Positions 6,451-13,060 of a DNA stretch of 13,513 nt are shown piece by piece (position 1 is the stretch's first letter; each line of letters opens with the position of its first letter). The notes under the pieces are model-generated. The model ran no database searches. It had not been told where the DNA came from and was given only the letters and a program-made list of their open reading frames with translations. The stretch lies in assembly GCA_022013205.1 (NCBI GenBank), contig JAKLQT010000219.1, positions 1 through 13,513 on the forward strand, written 5' to 3'. The translations under genes were made by a program, and so were the position numbers. This stretch comes from Candidatus Omnitrophota bacterium (lineage in GTDB: Bacteria > Omnitrophota > Gorgyraeia > B26-G9).

Positions 6451-8808
6451 ATGAAAAAAGTAATAGTAGTTTTGATATTGATCGTGGGTATGGTTAGTTT
6501 TTGTGGACAGAGTATTAGTTATGCGTATAAAGAATACAGGGATATGGAAATAGAAAGAGTTGAAGGAGATAATAATCTTTCGCCATATTTTTATATTCCT
6601 TCAACTGACGCGATTGATTCTCTACCGCTGCTTAAGACAGATGCTAAAGTCAATATCGCCGGGGTAATCGCGGATGTTGAATTAACTCAAGTTTATAAAA
6701 ACCAGGGAGAAAAAACTATTGAAGCTGTTTATGTGTTTCCGATGGGGATGAAATCAGCTATTCATGCCATGCGCATGAAAGTAGCAGATCGTATTACCGA
6801 AGCTAATATTGAAGAGAAACAAGCGGCACAGCAGATTTACGAGCAGGCAAAAAATCAGGGCAAAACCGCATCTTTACTCCAACAGGAACGTCCGAATGTA
6901 TTCCAGATGAAGGCCGCAAACATTATGCCTGGTGATGTTGTGGAAGTTACGGTTGAGTACACCGAACTTCTTGTCCCGCAAAAGGGCATTTATGAATTTG
7001 TTTATCCTACAGTTGTCGGCCCGCGGTATGCGGGTGAGACGCAGGATGAAGAAAAGAAAAATAATAAGTGGATAAACACGCCTTACCACAATGAAAACGA
7101 AAATCCAAAATACAGTTTATATCTTACGGTGAAAGTTAACGCGGGAATTCCTATTTCTGATATTTGGGTTAAATCGCATGATGTAAAAATAATAAAAGAT
7201 AATAGTAATGCGGAAATTTTATTACACCCAAGGGAAACTCAAGCTGGAAATCGTGACTTTATTTTGCGTTATACCTTAAAAGGCAAAGAAATTCAAACTG
7301 GGCTTTTGCTTTATCCAACAAGTGATGAAAACTACTTTTTGCTTATGGCGCAGCCGCCGGAAAGAGTTGTTTTAAACGATTTGCCTGCGCGGGAATATAC
7401 ATTTATTGTAGATGTCTCGGGCTCAATGCACGGGTTTCCGTTGGATGTATCAAAAACACTGATTAAAAAGATACTTTCAAATTTGCGTACAAAAGACTAC
7501 TTTAACATCATGTTTTTTTCCGGCGGATCAAACGTTTTATCAGAATACCCCTTACAGGCAACAGAGCAGAATATCAGCAGCGCCATATCAATGCTGGAAA
7601 GCCAACAAGGAGGAGGCGGCACGAATATTCTGGCCGCATTAAATAAAATTTTAGCCTTGGAAAAAAAGGAAGGATTATCCCGCACAGTAGTTATTGCTAC
7701 TGACGGCTATGTTTCAGTTGAGAAACAGACATTTGATCTAATCCGGAAAAACCTTAATACCGCAAACGTATTTACGTTTGGCATCGGCAGTTCGGTTAAC
7801 CGCTACCTTCTTGAGGGGATGGCCCGAGCCGGTTCCGGAGAGCCTTTTATTGTTATCAACAAGGATGAAACAGAAAAAGAAGCGAATAAGTTTTTTGAAT
7901 ACGTGAGGGCGCCTCTTTTAACGGATATTGAAATTAAATCGCAAGGCTTTGAAATGTACGATGTTGAGCCGGTTAATGTACCGGATTTGTTTGCTCAGAA
8001 GCCGCTTATTATTTTCGGAAAATATAAAACAGCTTGCGGGAAAATTATAATTTCCGGAAAAACTGCCCAGGGGAATTATGAAACAAAAATAAAAGTAGGC
8101 AAGGCCTATGAAAATAATGAAAACAGCGCGTTGCGTTATCTTTGGGCACGTGAGAAAATAGCCCGGCTTTCAGATTATGGACAAGCCGGGGTAGATGTTA
8201 AACAACAGGTAACAGAACTGGGCTTAAAGTATTCGCTGATGAGTGAATATACCTCTTTTATTGCTGTAGATAAAGTTATTCGTGATACAGGAGAGGTAGT
8301 AACTGTAAAACAGCCGTTAGCTTTACCTCAAGGTGTAAGCAATTATGCTGTCGGTGATGTAAAAAGATGTGCTAAGATGCCGATTTCTTTGGGTTTTAAT
8401 CAACCCGGTGTTAATGGAAGTTTAAGGCTGGAAGAAGCTGAGGAAAAATCAGCATCTGATTTAATGCTAACAGTAAAGGAGTCTTTTACTAAAGATGAAG
8501 AGGCTAAGGTACAAAGCGCTTTATCAGTATATTTGACAGGAGGCAGGTTTACCTCCGAGGTAACAATGGCTGAGGTTAAGCAGCTGATTACTCCTTTGAA
8601 AACAAAACTGGCAAAGCTATTAGCATCCGGAGAAATAAAGAGCATTAAGATAGAGCTGACAATTAAAAAAGGAAAAGTTTTTAAAATTACGATAAAAGAA
8701 TATACCGGAAAAGAGTGCAGAGAAAAAGACATTGCAAATATTCTAAAAAGTATAAGGTTTAAAAATAGTGTGACTGATACTATTGAGATAGAACTGCTTG
8801 TGCGTTAG
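6451..8808 (+). CDS. Secreted VIT domain / von Willebrand factor A protein
   Basis: A 785-residue exported protein. Residues 1-25 form a signal peptide (MKKVIVVLILIVGMVSF...). A VIT domain follows at about 55-190 (VELTQVYKNQGEKTIEAVYVFPM; Q-Q-Y-A-N-Q-G-type helix; NVFQMKAANIMPGDVVEV). A vWA domain spans about 315-490 with a complete MIDAS: DVSGS at 321-325, Thr391 in GGGGTN, and Asp418 in ATDGY. The remainder, about 490-785, contains a beta-rich stretch and a C-terminal Lys-rich alpha/beta segment that I cannot name. VIT-vWA proteins resemble inter-alpha-trypsin inhibitor heavy chains and are thought to bind proteins through a metal ion; the bacterial function is mostly unknown. No LPXTG or other sorting signal is seen at the C-terminus. 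Its ECF promoter and position make it the probable regulon target of module 1, and it is followed by a strong terminator. Confidence 0.92.
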   Translation: MKKVIVVLILIVGMVSFCGQSISYAYKEYRDMEIERVEGDNNLSPYFYIPSTDAIDSLPLLKTDAKVNIAGVIADVELTQVYKNQGEKTIEAVYVFPMGMKSAIHAMRMKVADRITEANIEEKQAAQQIYEQAKNQGKTASLLQQERPNVFQMKAANIMPGDVVEVTVEYTELLVPQKGIYEFVYPTVVGPRYAGETQDEEKKNNKWINTPYHNENENPKYSLYLTVKVNAGIPISDIWVKSHDVKIIKDNSNAEILLHPRETQAGNRDFILRYTLKGKEIQTGLLLYPTSDENYFLLMAQPPERVVLNDLPAREYTFIVDVSGSMHGFPLDVSKTLIKKILSNLRTKDYFNIMFFSGGSNVLSEYPLQATEQNISSAISMLESQQGGGGTNILAALNKILALEKKEGLSRTVVIATDGYVSVEKQTFDLIRKNLNTANVFTFGIGSSVNRYLLEGMARAGSGEPFIVINKDETEKEANKFFEYVRAPLLTDIEIKSQGFEMYDVEPVNVPDLFAQKPLIIFGKYKTACGKIIISGKTAQGNYETKIKVGKAYENNENSALRYLWAREKIARLSDYGQAGVDVKQQVTELGLKYSLMSEYTSFIAVDKVIRDTGEVVTVKQPLALPQGVSNYAVGDVKRCAKMPISLGFNQPGVNGSLRLEEAEEKSASDLMLTVKESFTKDEEAKVQSALSVYLTGGRFTSEVTMAEVKQLITPLKTKLAKLLASGEIKSIKIELTIKKGKVFKITIKEYTGKECREKDIANILKSIRFKNSVTDTIEIELLVR

Positions 8809-8832
8809 AATTATTTGCTGACTTCTTGGTGT

Positions 8833-8866
8833 AAGGAGAGCCCAAAGCTATGGGCTCTCCTTTTTT
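8833..8866 (+). terminator. Rho-independent terminator after the VIT-vWA gene
   Basis: GGAGAGCCCA (8835-8844) pairs perfectly with TGGGCTCTCC (8851-8860) around a 6-nt loop, followed by six T. Two flanking A bases can extend the stem with the T run. Confidence 0.95.
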
Positions 8867-8893
8867 AAACTAACCACGAGTAGCGTGTTTAGC

Positions 8894-8922
8894 TTGCACA
8901 AAATCCTGCCTCAATATATAAT
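8894..8922 (+). promoter_or_regulatory. Possible sigma70 promoter before the second ECF sigma gene
   Basis: A perfect TATAAT (8917-8922) lies 17 bp after a weak TTGCAC (8894-8899, three of six consensus bases). It sits in the 146-bp gap after the terminator and would give a leader of about 85 nt. Confidence 0.45.
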
Positions 8923-9012
8923 AAATAAAATCAGGTTCTTTTGCCACATTAAACAAGAAAGAACCAAAAATATAGCAGAGACTTTAGTGGAAAAAGGGGC
9001 TTAAATTAAATA

Positions 9013-9609
9013 ATGCGCTCAAAAGATACGGCATATTTTAGCGAAGATAGAGACTTGATGGTGCGGTTTCAAAACGGCGAAAAGCGCTGTTTTGATGAGA
9101 TTGTTGAACGCCACAAACAACGTGTTTTTAATATTGCTTACAGATATTTAGGCAATATCCATGATGCCGAAGATGTTACCCAGCAAGTGTTTATTAATAT
9201 TTATAATTCCAGGAAAGCATATTCACCAAAAGCACAATTCACAACATGGCTTTACACGGTTTGTAAGAATACCTGCCTGAAAACATTTCGCAAAAAAAGA
9301 TTAAACACTACATCAATCGATACTGATATGAATCTTGAGCAGAATACTGTGTTTATGCAGGTTCCTGACCCAAACGCTAATACACCACTTGAGAATGTGA
9401 TAAATAGTGAACGGGATTTGGTTGTAAAAGAAGCCATAGATTCTCTGCCTGAGAATCAAAAGATAGTAGTGATTTTATATAAATATGAACAGCTTTCGTA
9501 TGGAGATATTGGAAAAATAACAGGGTTTTCTGTAAAAGCGGTTAAATCATTGTTACACAGGGCTCGGGTGAGTTTAAAAGAAAAGTTGTCCAGCTATTTT
9601 AATAGATAA
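9013..9609 (+). CDS. ECF RNA polymerase sigma factor (RpoE-like), module 2
   Basis: A 198-residue ECF sigma factor. Region 2 spans about 14-95 with HDAEDVTQQVFINIY at 50-64 and FTTWLYTVCKNTCLK at 76-90. Region 4 spans about 135-190, including LPENQKIVVILYKYEQLSYG and the helix-turn-helix GDIGKITGFSVKAVKSLLHR. It differs clearly from the module 1 sigma factor, so this is not a recent tandem duplication. Its linker carries Asn/Pro-rich sequence (109-130). The ribosome-binding site is weak: AAGGGG is 13 nt before the ATG; an internal ATG at 9058 would remove the start of region 2 and is less likely. A partner anti-sigma gene begins 49 nt after its stop, with an ECF-like promoter in between. Confidence 0.95.
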   Translation: MRSKDTAYFSEDRDLMVRFQNGEKRCFDEIVERHKQRVFNIAYRYLGNIHDAEDVTQQVFINIYNSRKAYSPKAQFTTWLYTVCKNTCLKTFRKKRLNTTSIDTDMNLEQNTVFMQVPDPNANTPLENVINSERDLVVKEAIDSLPENQKIVVILYKYEQLSYGDIGKITGFSVKAVKSLLHRARVSLKEKLSSYFNR

Positions 9610-9610
9610 T

Positions 9611-9640
9611 GCGGAACTTTCTTTGTTTTTTGGGATTTAA
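9611..9640 (+). promoter_or_regulatory. ECF-like promoter before the second anti-sigma gene
   Basis: GCGGAACTTT (9611-9620) and GGATTTAA (9633-9640) form -35 and -10 boxes, with GGAAC to ATTTAA spaced by 17 bp. The same arrangement recurs before the EF-hand gene at 11059-11088, which strengthens both calls. It would let the module 2 sigma factor raise transcription of its own inhibitor and the DUF3106-like gene. Confidence 0.55.
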
Positions 9641-9658
9641 TTAAGTGGAGGAAACATA

Positions 9659-10309
9659 ATGAATTGCCGGCATATAAAGAAAATATTGATTCCTTTCCTG
9701 GAATCAGAACTTTCACAAATAGAGATGGACATTATTAAAGCCCATCTTCATAAATGTGCTGATTGTCGAAAGGAAAAGCTGCTTCAAGAGCAAACATGGT
9801 CTATGCTGGATGCGTTTGAAGCCCCGCGGATCAGCAGTAATTTTACGGCGGATTTAATGGCAAAGATTCATGCGCAAAAGGAAGTAAAGCCGGGATTAAT
9901 CCGGGTATTTCCGGCATTTAATCTCCTTCTTAGATTCAGGATGCTGGCGCCAGCCCTGGTTTCGGTTTGTATATTAATTGTGGTGTATTTGTTTGTTCAA
10001 AATCAGATGTTTCAGGCTTTGCAATCGGCTAAGGATTTTTCGTTTAAAGAAGAAACTATATTGCAGTCTAAAAAGGATATATCCATAGGCTCACAGGTGA
10101 ATGTCGCAGAGGTTACTTTGATAGGACAAGAGGAAGATATACACTTGGCGGCAACGGAATTTGTTGAAGATGTTAGGGCTAAAATCACCGCTATTGACGA
10201 GGAGATAATTCGTAATTTAGATGTGTATGAAAACATTGAATTGTATCAAAACTATGCGTTATTTAATGACCTTGATGTTGTTGAAAATCTAGATGCAGAG
10301 GTTTTATAA
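9659..10309 (+). CDS. Zinc-finger transmembrane anti-sigma factor, module 2
   Basis: A 216-residue single-pass membrane protein. The N-terminal ZAS finger has HLHKCADC with His29, Cys33 and Cys36; Cys3 or His5 may complete the zinc site. A membrane segment spans about 95-114 (MLAPALVSVCILIVVYLFV). The remaining 100 residues are periplasmic, strongly acidic and rich in Glu/Asp/Val. The last 40 residues (ENIELYQNYALFNDLDVVEN) resemble the short acidic tails that anti-sigma partners of DUF3106-type genes often carry (recollection, modest certainty). GGAGG at 9647-9651 sits 7 nt before the ATG. The next gene begins 1 nt after its stop, so the two are co-translated. It should restrain the sigma factor at 9013. 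Confidence 0.9.
   Translation: MNCRHIKKILIPFLESELSQIEMDIIKAHLHKCADCRKEKLLQEQTWSMLDAFEAPRISSNFTADLMAKIHAQKEVKPGLIRVFPAFNLLLRFRMLAPALVSVCILIVVYLFVQNQMFQALQSAKDFSFKEETILQSKKDISIGSQVNVAEVTLIGQEEDIHLAATEFVEDVRAKITAIDEEIIRNLDVYENIELYQNYALFNDLDVVENLDAEVL
10297..10301 (+). promoter_or_regulatory. RBS choosing the ATG at 10311
   Basis: AGAGG lies 9 nt before the ATG at 10311. The ATG at 10293 lacks any such site and would overlap the preceding gene while adding six residues before the signal peptide. Confidence 0.6.
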
Positions 10310-10310
10310 T

Positions 10311-11045
10311 ATGTGCGAAAAATTAAAATATATTATTGTTATTCTAATCTTTTTTCAGATACTTGCTATTTCTTTTGCCTTCGCGCAAGAAGAGGGCTCT
10401 TCAGCTAATGATCTAACCTCTGCGGCATATGAGGAAAATTTAAAGCGATGGCAGAATATGTCTGAAGAACAACGCGAGGTGATACGCCAAAAAGTTCAGG
10501 CAATAGATTCGCAGCAAAGAGAAACTATGCAAGAGAATGCTAGAAAATTCAGAAAACTTCCCCCTGAAGAGCAGAATAGAATCCAGGGAAATTTTCAAAA
10601 ATTCAAAAAATTACCAAATGAGAAGAAAGAATTCTTAAGAGAAAGGTCCCGACGTTTTCAGATGTTTTCACTGGAAGAAAGAACCCAGTTACGCCGCAGA
10701 GTAAGAGAGAAAACAGGCAGAGAAGATATTCGCGGCCGCGAAGAGGATTATAGAGACAGACAGGAAGACGCTGGTGAGCGTGGGGAAAGCATTCGTGAGC
10801 GGCGCGAGGAGAGAAGAGATCTTGTTCCGGGGCAAGATAAAGTGATGCGCAATGGAGGCAGGAAACAAGGGCCAAGGCCCGAGCGTAGAGTCAAACCAGG
10901 CCAAGGCCCGGTTTCCAAAGAGATGGGTTTAAAGGCCGGAGAAGGCCTGGCAGAGGGTAATGGCCGAGAAAAAAAAGGGCTGAGAAAAGGTAATGGCCCT
11001 CGAAATAAGGTGCCTGGAGTTAGAAGAGGCGGTTCTAGAAAATAA
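10311..11045 (+). CDS. Secreted DUF3106-like protein with Arg-rich repeats
   Basis: A 244-residue exported protein. The signal peptide covers about 1-26 (cleavage near SFAFA-QEE). Residues 44-130 hold three or four helical units built on a W/F-x-x-M/L-S/P-E-E-R theme (RWQNMSEEQREVI, FRKLPPEEQNRI, FKKLPNEKKEFL, FQMFSLEERTQL), the pattern of DUF3106. Residues 137-170 form degenerate charged heptads (GREDIRG, REEDYRD, RQEDAGE). Residues 171-244 are a disordered, very basic Gly/Arg/Lys tail ending GGSRK. DUF3106 genes are often found beside ECF sigma / anti-sigma pairs; their function is unknown. With LTXXQ/Spy-like helical stress proteins as a loose analogy, a periplasmic chaperone or sensor is possible, but this is speculation. 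The charged heptads and the tail resemble those of the following EF-hand protein. Confidence 0.82.
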   Translation: MCEKLKYIIVILIFFQILAISFAFAQEEGSSANDLTSAAYEENLKRWQNMSEEQREVIRQKVQAIDSQQRETMQENARKFRKLPPEEQNRIQGNFQKFKKLPNEKKEFLRERSRRFQMFSLEERTQLRRRVREKTGREDIRGREEDYRDRQEDAGERGESIRERREERRDLVPGQDKVMRNGGRKQGPRPERRVKPGQGPVSKEMGLKAGEGLAEGNGREKKGLRKGNGPRNKVPGVRRGGSRK

Positions 11046-11058
11046 ATTAGCTGGTTGA

Positions 11059-11088
11059 GCGAAACTTTTTATCTAAAGCAGGGTTTAA
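11059..11088 (+). promoter_or_regulatory. ECF-like promoter before the EF-hand gene
   Basis: GCGAAACTTT (11059-11068) and GGGTTTAA (11081-11088) align without gaps to the boxes at 9611-9640. The -35 block matches at 9 of 10 bases and the last ten bases at 7 of 10, while the spacer core matches at only 3 of 10. Start of transcription would be about 60 nt before the ATG at 11156. Confidence 0.5.
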
Positions 11089-11155
11089 CTAATTAGAAGG
11101 CAGGGCGTCTTGAAAAATGGTAAAGTAATTATCAAAAGAAAGGGAGGAGGCTGAA

Positions 11156-12031
11156 ATGTTAAAGTATTTAAGATTATTAGTGTTGGTAGTATTTTCAATG
11201 ATGTTTGTGTTTAGTTTTAATGAATTAACCTTTGCCCAGGAGGAAACAGAAGAGGCAGCTCAGGAAGCAGGGTCAGAATCCGGCATATCAGAGGAATTGC
11301 GTGCCAGGATTGACAAAAACAATGATGGAAAAATAGACAATGTAGAGAGACAGATTTGGAGAAATCAGAAGAAGCGTCTTGATACAAATAAAGATGGTAC
11401 AGTAGATAAGAAAGAACGAAAACAGTGGCAGGATCGTAGAGAAGATGTTCGCGACCGCCGCGAAGATGTTGTGGACCGCCGCGAAGACGTCCGCGATCGA
11501 CGTGAAGATGTTGTGGACCGCCGAGAAGATGTCCGCGACCGCAGAGAAGATTATTTTGACAAAAAGGAAGATATTCTAGATCGGCAGGATGATAAGATTA
11601 AAGCTGATCAAATGAAAAATCTTCGTAATCAATTCGAAAGTTCTACTGATCCTGAAGAAAAAGCCAGGTTAAGGGAACAAATACGGTCTTTAGGCAACAA
11701 CATTCGCAGAGATAAACAAGAGGATGTTTGGGACCGCCGTGAAGATGTCATGGACCGCCGTGAAGACGTCCGCGACCGACGTGAAGATGTTGTTGATCGC
11801 CGCGAAGATGTCCGCGACCGCAAAGAAGATATTAGAGATAGACGTGAAGATATAAAAGATCGCGGTCCGCGTGCGGATCAGAAACCGATAGTAAATCTCC
11901 CAGGGCCCAAAGGTGGGCTAGGCGCGAGTCCGGCTCTACGAGACTACGGAAAAGGTGTTGGAAGAGGAAATAGCCAAGGAGCTCAGCAGAAGAAAAAGGG
12001 TGGTGCTTCTGGCGGCGGCCGTAGAAAATAA
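11156..12031 (+). CDS. Secreted EF-hand protein with long DRREDVx heptad tracts
   Basis: A 291-residue exported protein with a signal peptide to about residue 27 (NELTFA-QEE). Two canonical EF-hand loops follow: DKNNDGKIDNVE (53-64) and DTNKDGTVDKKE (76-87), both with Asp at positions 1, 3 and 5 and Glu at 12, so calcium binding is likely. Residues 93-148 are eight heptads and 186-234 seven heptads of D-R-R-E-D-V-x. The seventh residue alternates R and V, making a 14-residue higher-order repeat. These should form long, salt-bridged helices. The 149-185 linker is a different charged helix. The C-terminus (about 235-291) is Pro/Gly-rich and basic, ending GGGRRK. GGGAGGAGG lies just before the ATG. 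I know no assigned function; a calcium-responsive periplasmic rod or scaffold is inference. It likely belongs to the regulon of module 2. Confidence 0.88.
   Translation: MLKYLRLLVLVVFSMMFVFSFNELTFAQEETEEAAQEAGSESGISEELRARIDKNNDGKIDNVERQIWRNQKKRLDTNKDGTVDKKERKQWQDRREDVRDRREDVVDRREDVRDRREDVVDRREDVRDRREDYFDKKEDILDRQDDKIKADQMKNLRNQFESSTDPEEKARLREQIRSLGNNIRRDKQEDVWDRREDVMDRREDVRDRREDVVDRREDVRDRKEDIRDRREDIKDRGPRADQKPIVNLPGPKGGLGASPALRDYGKGVGRGNSQGAQQKKKGGASGGGRRK
11432..11599 (+). repeat. In-frame 21-bp tandem repeats, tract A
   Basis: Eight consecutive 21-bp units encode D-R-R-E-D-V-x heptads. Units differ mainly at synonymous sites (for example GACCGCCGC against GATCGACGT), so the protein pattern is better kept than the DNA. 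Confidence 0.9.
11711..11857 (+). repeat. In-frame 21-bp tandem repeats, tract B
   Basis: Seven 21-bp units encode the same heptad, with end units diverging (DKQEDVW, DRKEDIR, DRREDIK). It parallels tract A, so either an internal segment duplication or parallel expansion occurred. Confidence 0.9.
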
Positions 12032-12045
12032 GCTGTAGATATCAC

Positions 12046-12096
12046 AAGGACACGTACTTAATGATTTCTAAATTTCGTACGTGTCCTTTATTTTCT
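12046..12096 (+). terminator. Terminator after the EF-hand gene
   Basis: AAGGACACGTAC (12046-12057) pairs perfectly with GTACGTGTCCTT (12077-12088). The 19-nt loop is unusually long, and the T-rich tail TATTTTCT follows. It lies 15 bp after the stop codon. Confidence 0.85.
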
Positions 12097-12211
12097 AGGG
12101 TACAGGGTCTGGTCTAAACTATTGACAAAGTAGCGGCTTTCAAAGACAGAGACCTTTTATAAGGTTCTTTCGCAATGAATGTGGAGAATGTTGTATAAGT
12201 GAAGTCGTGAC

Positions 12212-12261
12212 AAGATTATGGGTAAATTTGTGAGTGCGCTTAAAAATTCCCCCATAATCTT
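12212..12261. repeat. 11-bp inverted repeat at the right direct-repeat copy
   Basis: AAGATTATGGG (12212-12222) is perfectly inverted at 12251-12261, enclosing 28 nt. The right arm lies in the 69-bp repeat, the left arm just outside it. The left repeat copy has no matching partner arm, so the stem is unique to this side. Confidence 0.6.
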
Positions 12262-12291
12262 TATTCGAAGTCCACACTAAATAAGAAAGAG
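12223..12291. repeat. 69-bp direct repeat, right copy
   Basis: This is the partner of 116-184 (67 of 69 identical). It is followed by a 15-bp-period short tandem duplication, AAGAAAGAGTCTT at 12283-12295 and again at 12298-12310. The surrounding stretch 12097-12360 holds no gene that I can support. Confidence 0.85.
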
Positions 12292-12363
12292 TCTTCCAAG
12301 AAAGAGTCTTTTAAATCTTGACACAAATTAAAGATAGGAGTAATCTTAAAATATAGTTATAAA

Positions 12364-12505
12364 GTCCCGAGTTAAGAAGGAATAAATCCCGGACGTGGCG
12401 TAAGCCGCCCTGAGAGAAATCGAATGGGTTAAAAATCCCGAAAGGGATAGCTCCACATAACGAAATTTTATCAGATTCCTACGCCAAATGAGGAGTGGGT
12501 TTTTG
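12364..12505 (+). ncRNA. Candidate structured leader RNA upstream of the small Cys protein
   Basis: The gene-free stretch before the ATG at 12523 contains two hairpins closed by GNRA loops: GTGGC-GTAA-GCCGC (12395-12408, one G-U pair) and ATCCC-GAAA-GGGAT (12435-12448). Both are enclosed by a possible long-range stem, AGGAAT (12378-12383) with ATTCCT (12475-12480). GGG at 12426-12428 could compete for the CCC of the second hairpin, a switch-like option. I compared it by memory with common riboswitch classes (TPP, SAM, c-di-GMP-I, purine, glycine, cobalamin, c-di-AMP) and it does not fit their conserved cores. A weak TTGACA at 12318-12323 lies upstream. It may be a cis-regulator or a small RNA. 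Confidence 0.4.
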
Positions 12506-12522
12506 TTAGGAGAGAGAGGCTT

Positions 12523-12720
12523 ATGGAGGAAGAATTAGAAGGATATTTTTTGGATGATGGCACTTGGGTAAATCCGGCGTTGGTACCTAAACCGAGTCTG
12601 TGTGTTATGTGTAAGTATGATGAGGATAAAAAGGAAGAGGTCCTTTGTATGCTAACTCGTACAGATCAACAGGATGAGGATGATTTTAAGTGTTGTTCTT
12701 ATAAAATGAAAGTATTCTAA
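12523..12720 (+). CDS. Small acidic cysteine-containing protein, unknown
   Basis: A 65-residue protein that I do not recognise. It is acidic (EEELEGYFLDDGTW at the start, DEDD at 51-54) with five cysteines: CVMC at 27-30, Cys42, and the pair Cys57-Cys58. That spacing could make a small zinc or iron-sulfur site. No signal peptide or membrane segment is present. A purine-rich region (AGGAG at 12508-12512, GAGG at 12516-12519) precedes the ATG. It follows the candidate structured leader, and a start-less gene remnant begins right after it. Codon use and composition look protein-like, but the call rests on one short ORF. Confidence 0.6.
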   Translation: MEEELEGYFLDDGTWVNPALVPKPSLCVMCKYDEDKKEEVLCMLTRTDQQDEDDFKCCSYKMKVF

Positions 12721-12934
12721 AACGAGCGAGCAGTTATCTGAAGTAAATACCAAATTCACTTATAAAGACAAGCCTATCCATCCATTTTTGATCAGGCAGT
12801 TTTCAAATTGGTCATCAGATTATCGTCCACCGGTATTAAAGACAGTTGATATCTCCGCGGCATTTGACACGAATCAATCCCAGCGTCTCGAGGGCAGTTT
12901 GGCGGCAGGGCAATTGATAAGGATGTTGAATTAA
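12719..12934 (+). pseudogene. Start-less coding remnant, unknown family
   Basis: The frame read through 12740 (GAA GTA AAT) is open from 12710 to the TAA at 12932-12934. It gives a coherent peptide containing FTYKDKPIHPFLIRQF, NWSSDYRPPVLKTVDI and AAFDTNQSQRLEGSLAAGQL. There is no ATG, GTG or TTG near its beginning with a ribosome-binding site. The amino-acid mix looks like real protein rather than random frame, so it is best read as the middle piece of a lost gene. I cannot name the family. Confidence 0.45.
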
Positions 12935-13060
12935 AATTTCCGATTGAGTGATATGACTGTGCGCAATAATATTTTCATCATTTCTTTACTGTAAGCTGTA
13001 TAACATTGACAAAACCCCCTCTTTCCATTAACCTATATTTATCCCCGAACGCAGAACAAT

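Noticed and set aside
8400..8732. 110-residue minus-strand open frame
   Set aside because: Antisense to the 3' part of the VIT-vWA gene; Ser/Phe-rich composition is typical of a shadow frame.
11432..11857. CRISPR-like regularly spaced repeats
   Set aside because: The 21-bp period is continuous, in frame and encodes heptads in a protein with signal peptide and EF-hands; no spacers or cas genes.
12122..12163. Promoter with TTGACA at 12122
   Set aside because: No -10 box at proper spacing; TATAAG is about 30 bp away.
12426..12448. tRNA or tmRNA T-arm-like stretch
   Set aside because: GGGTTAAAAATCCC resembles a T-arm loosely, but no acceptor, D or anticodon arms can be built around it.
12364..12480. 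TPP riboswitch, because of CTGAG and a nearby GGGTT
   Set aside because: The rest of the TPP core (GAACCTGAT and the second helix set) is missing.
13006..13039. Promoter TTGACA / TATATT before the right-end ORFs
   Set aside because: Spacing is about 22 bp, too long for a confident sigma70 call.
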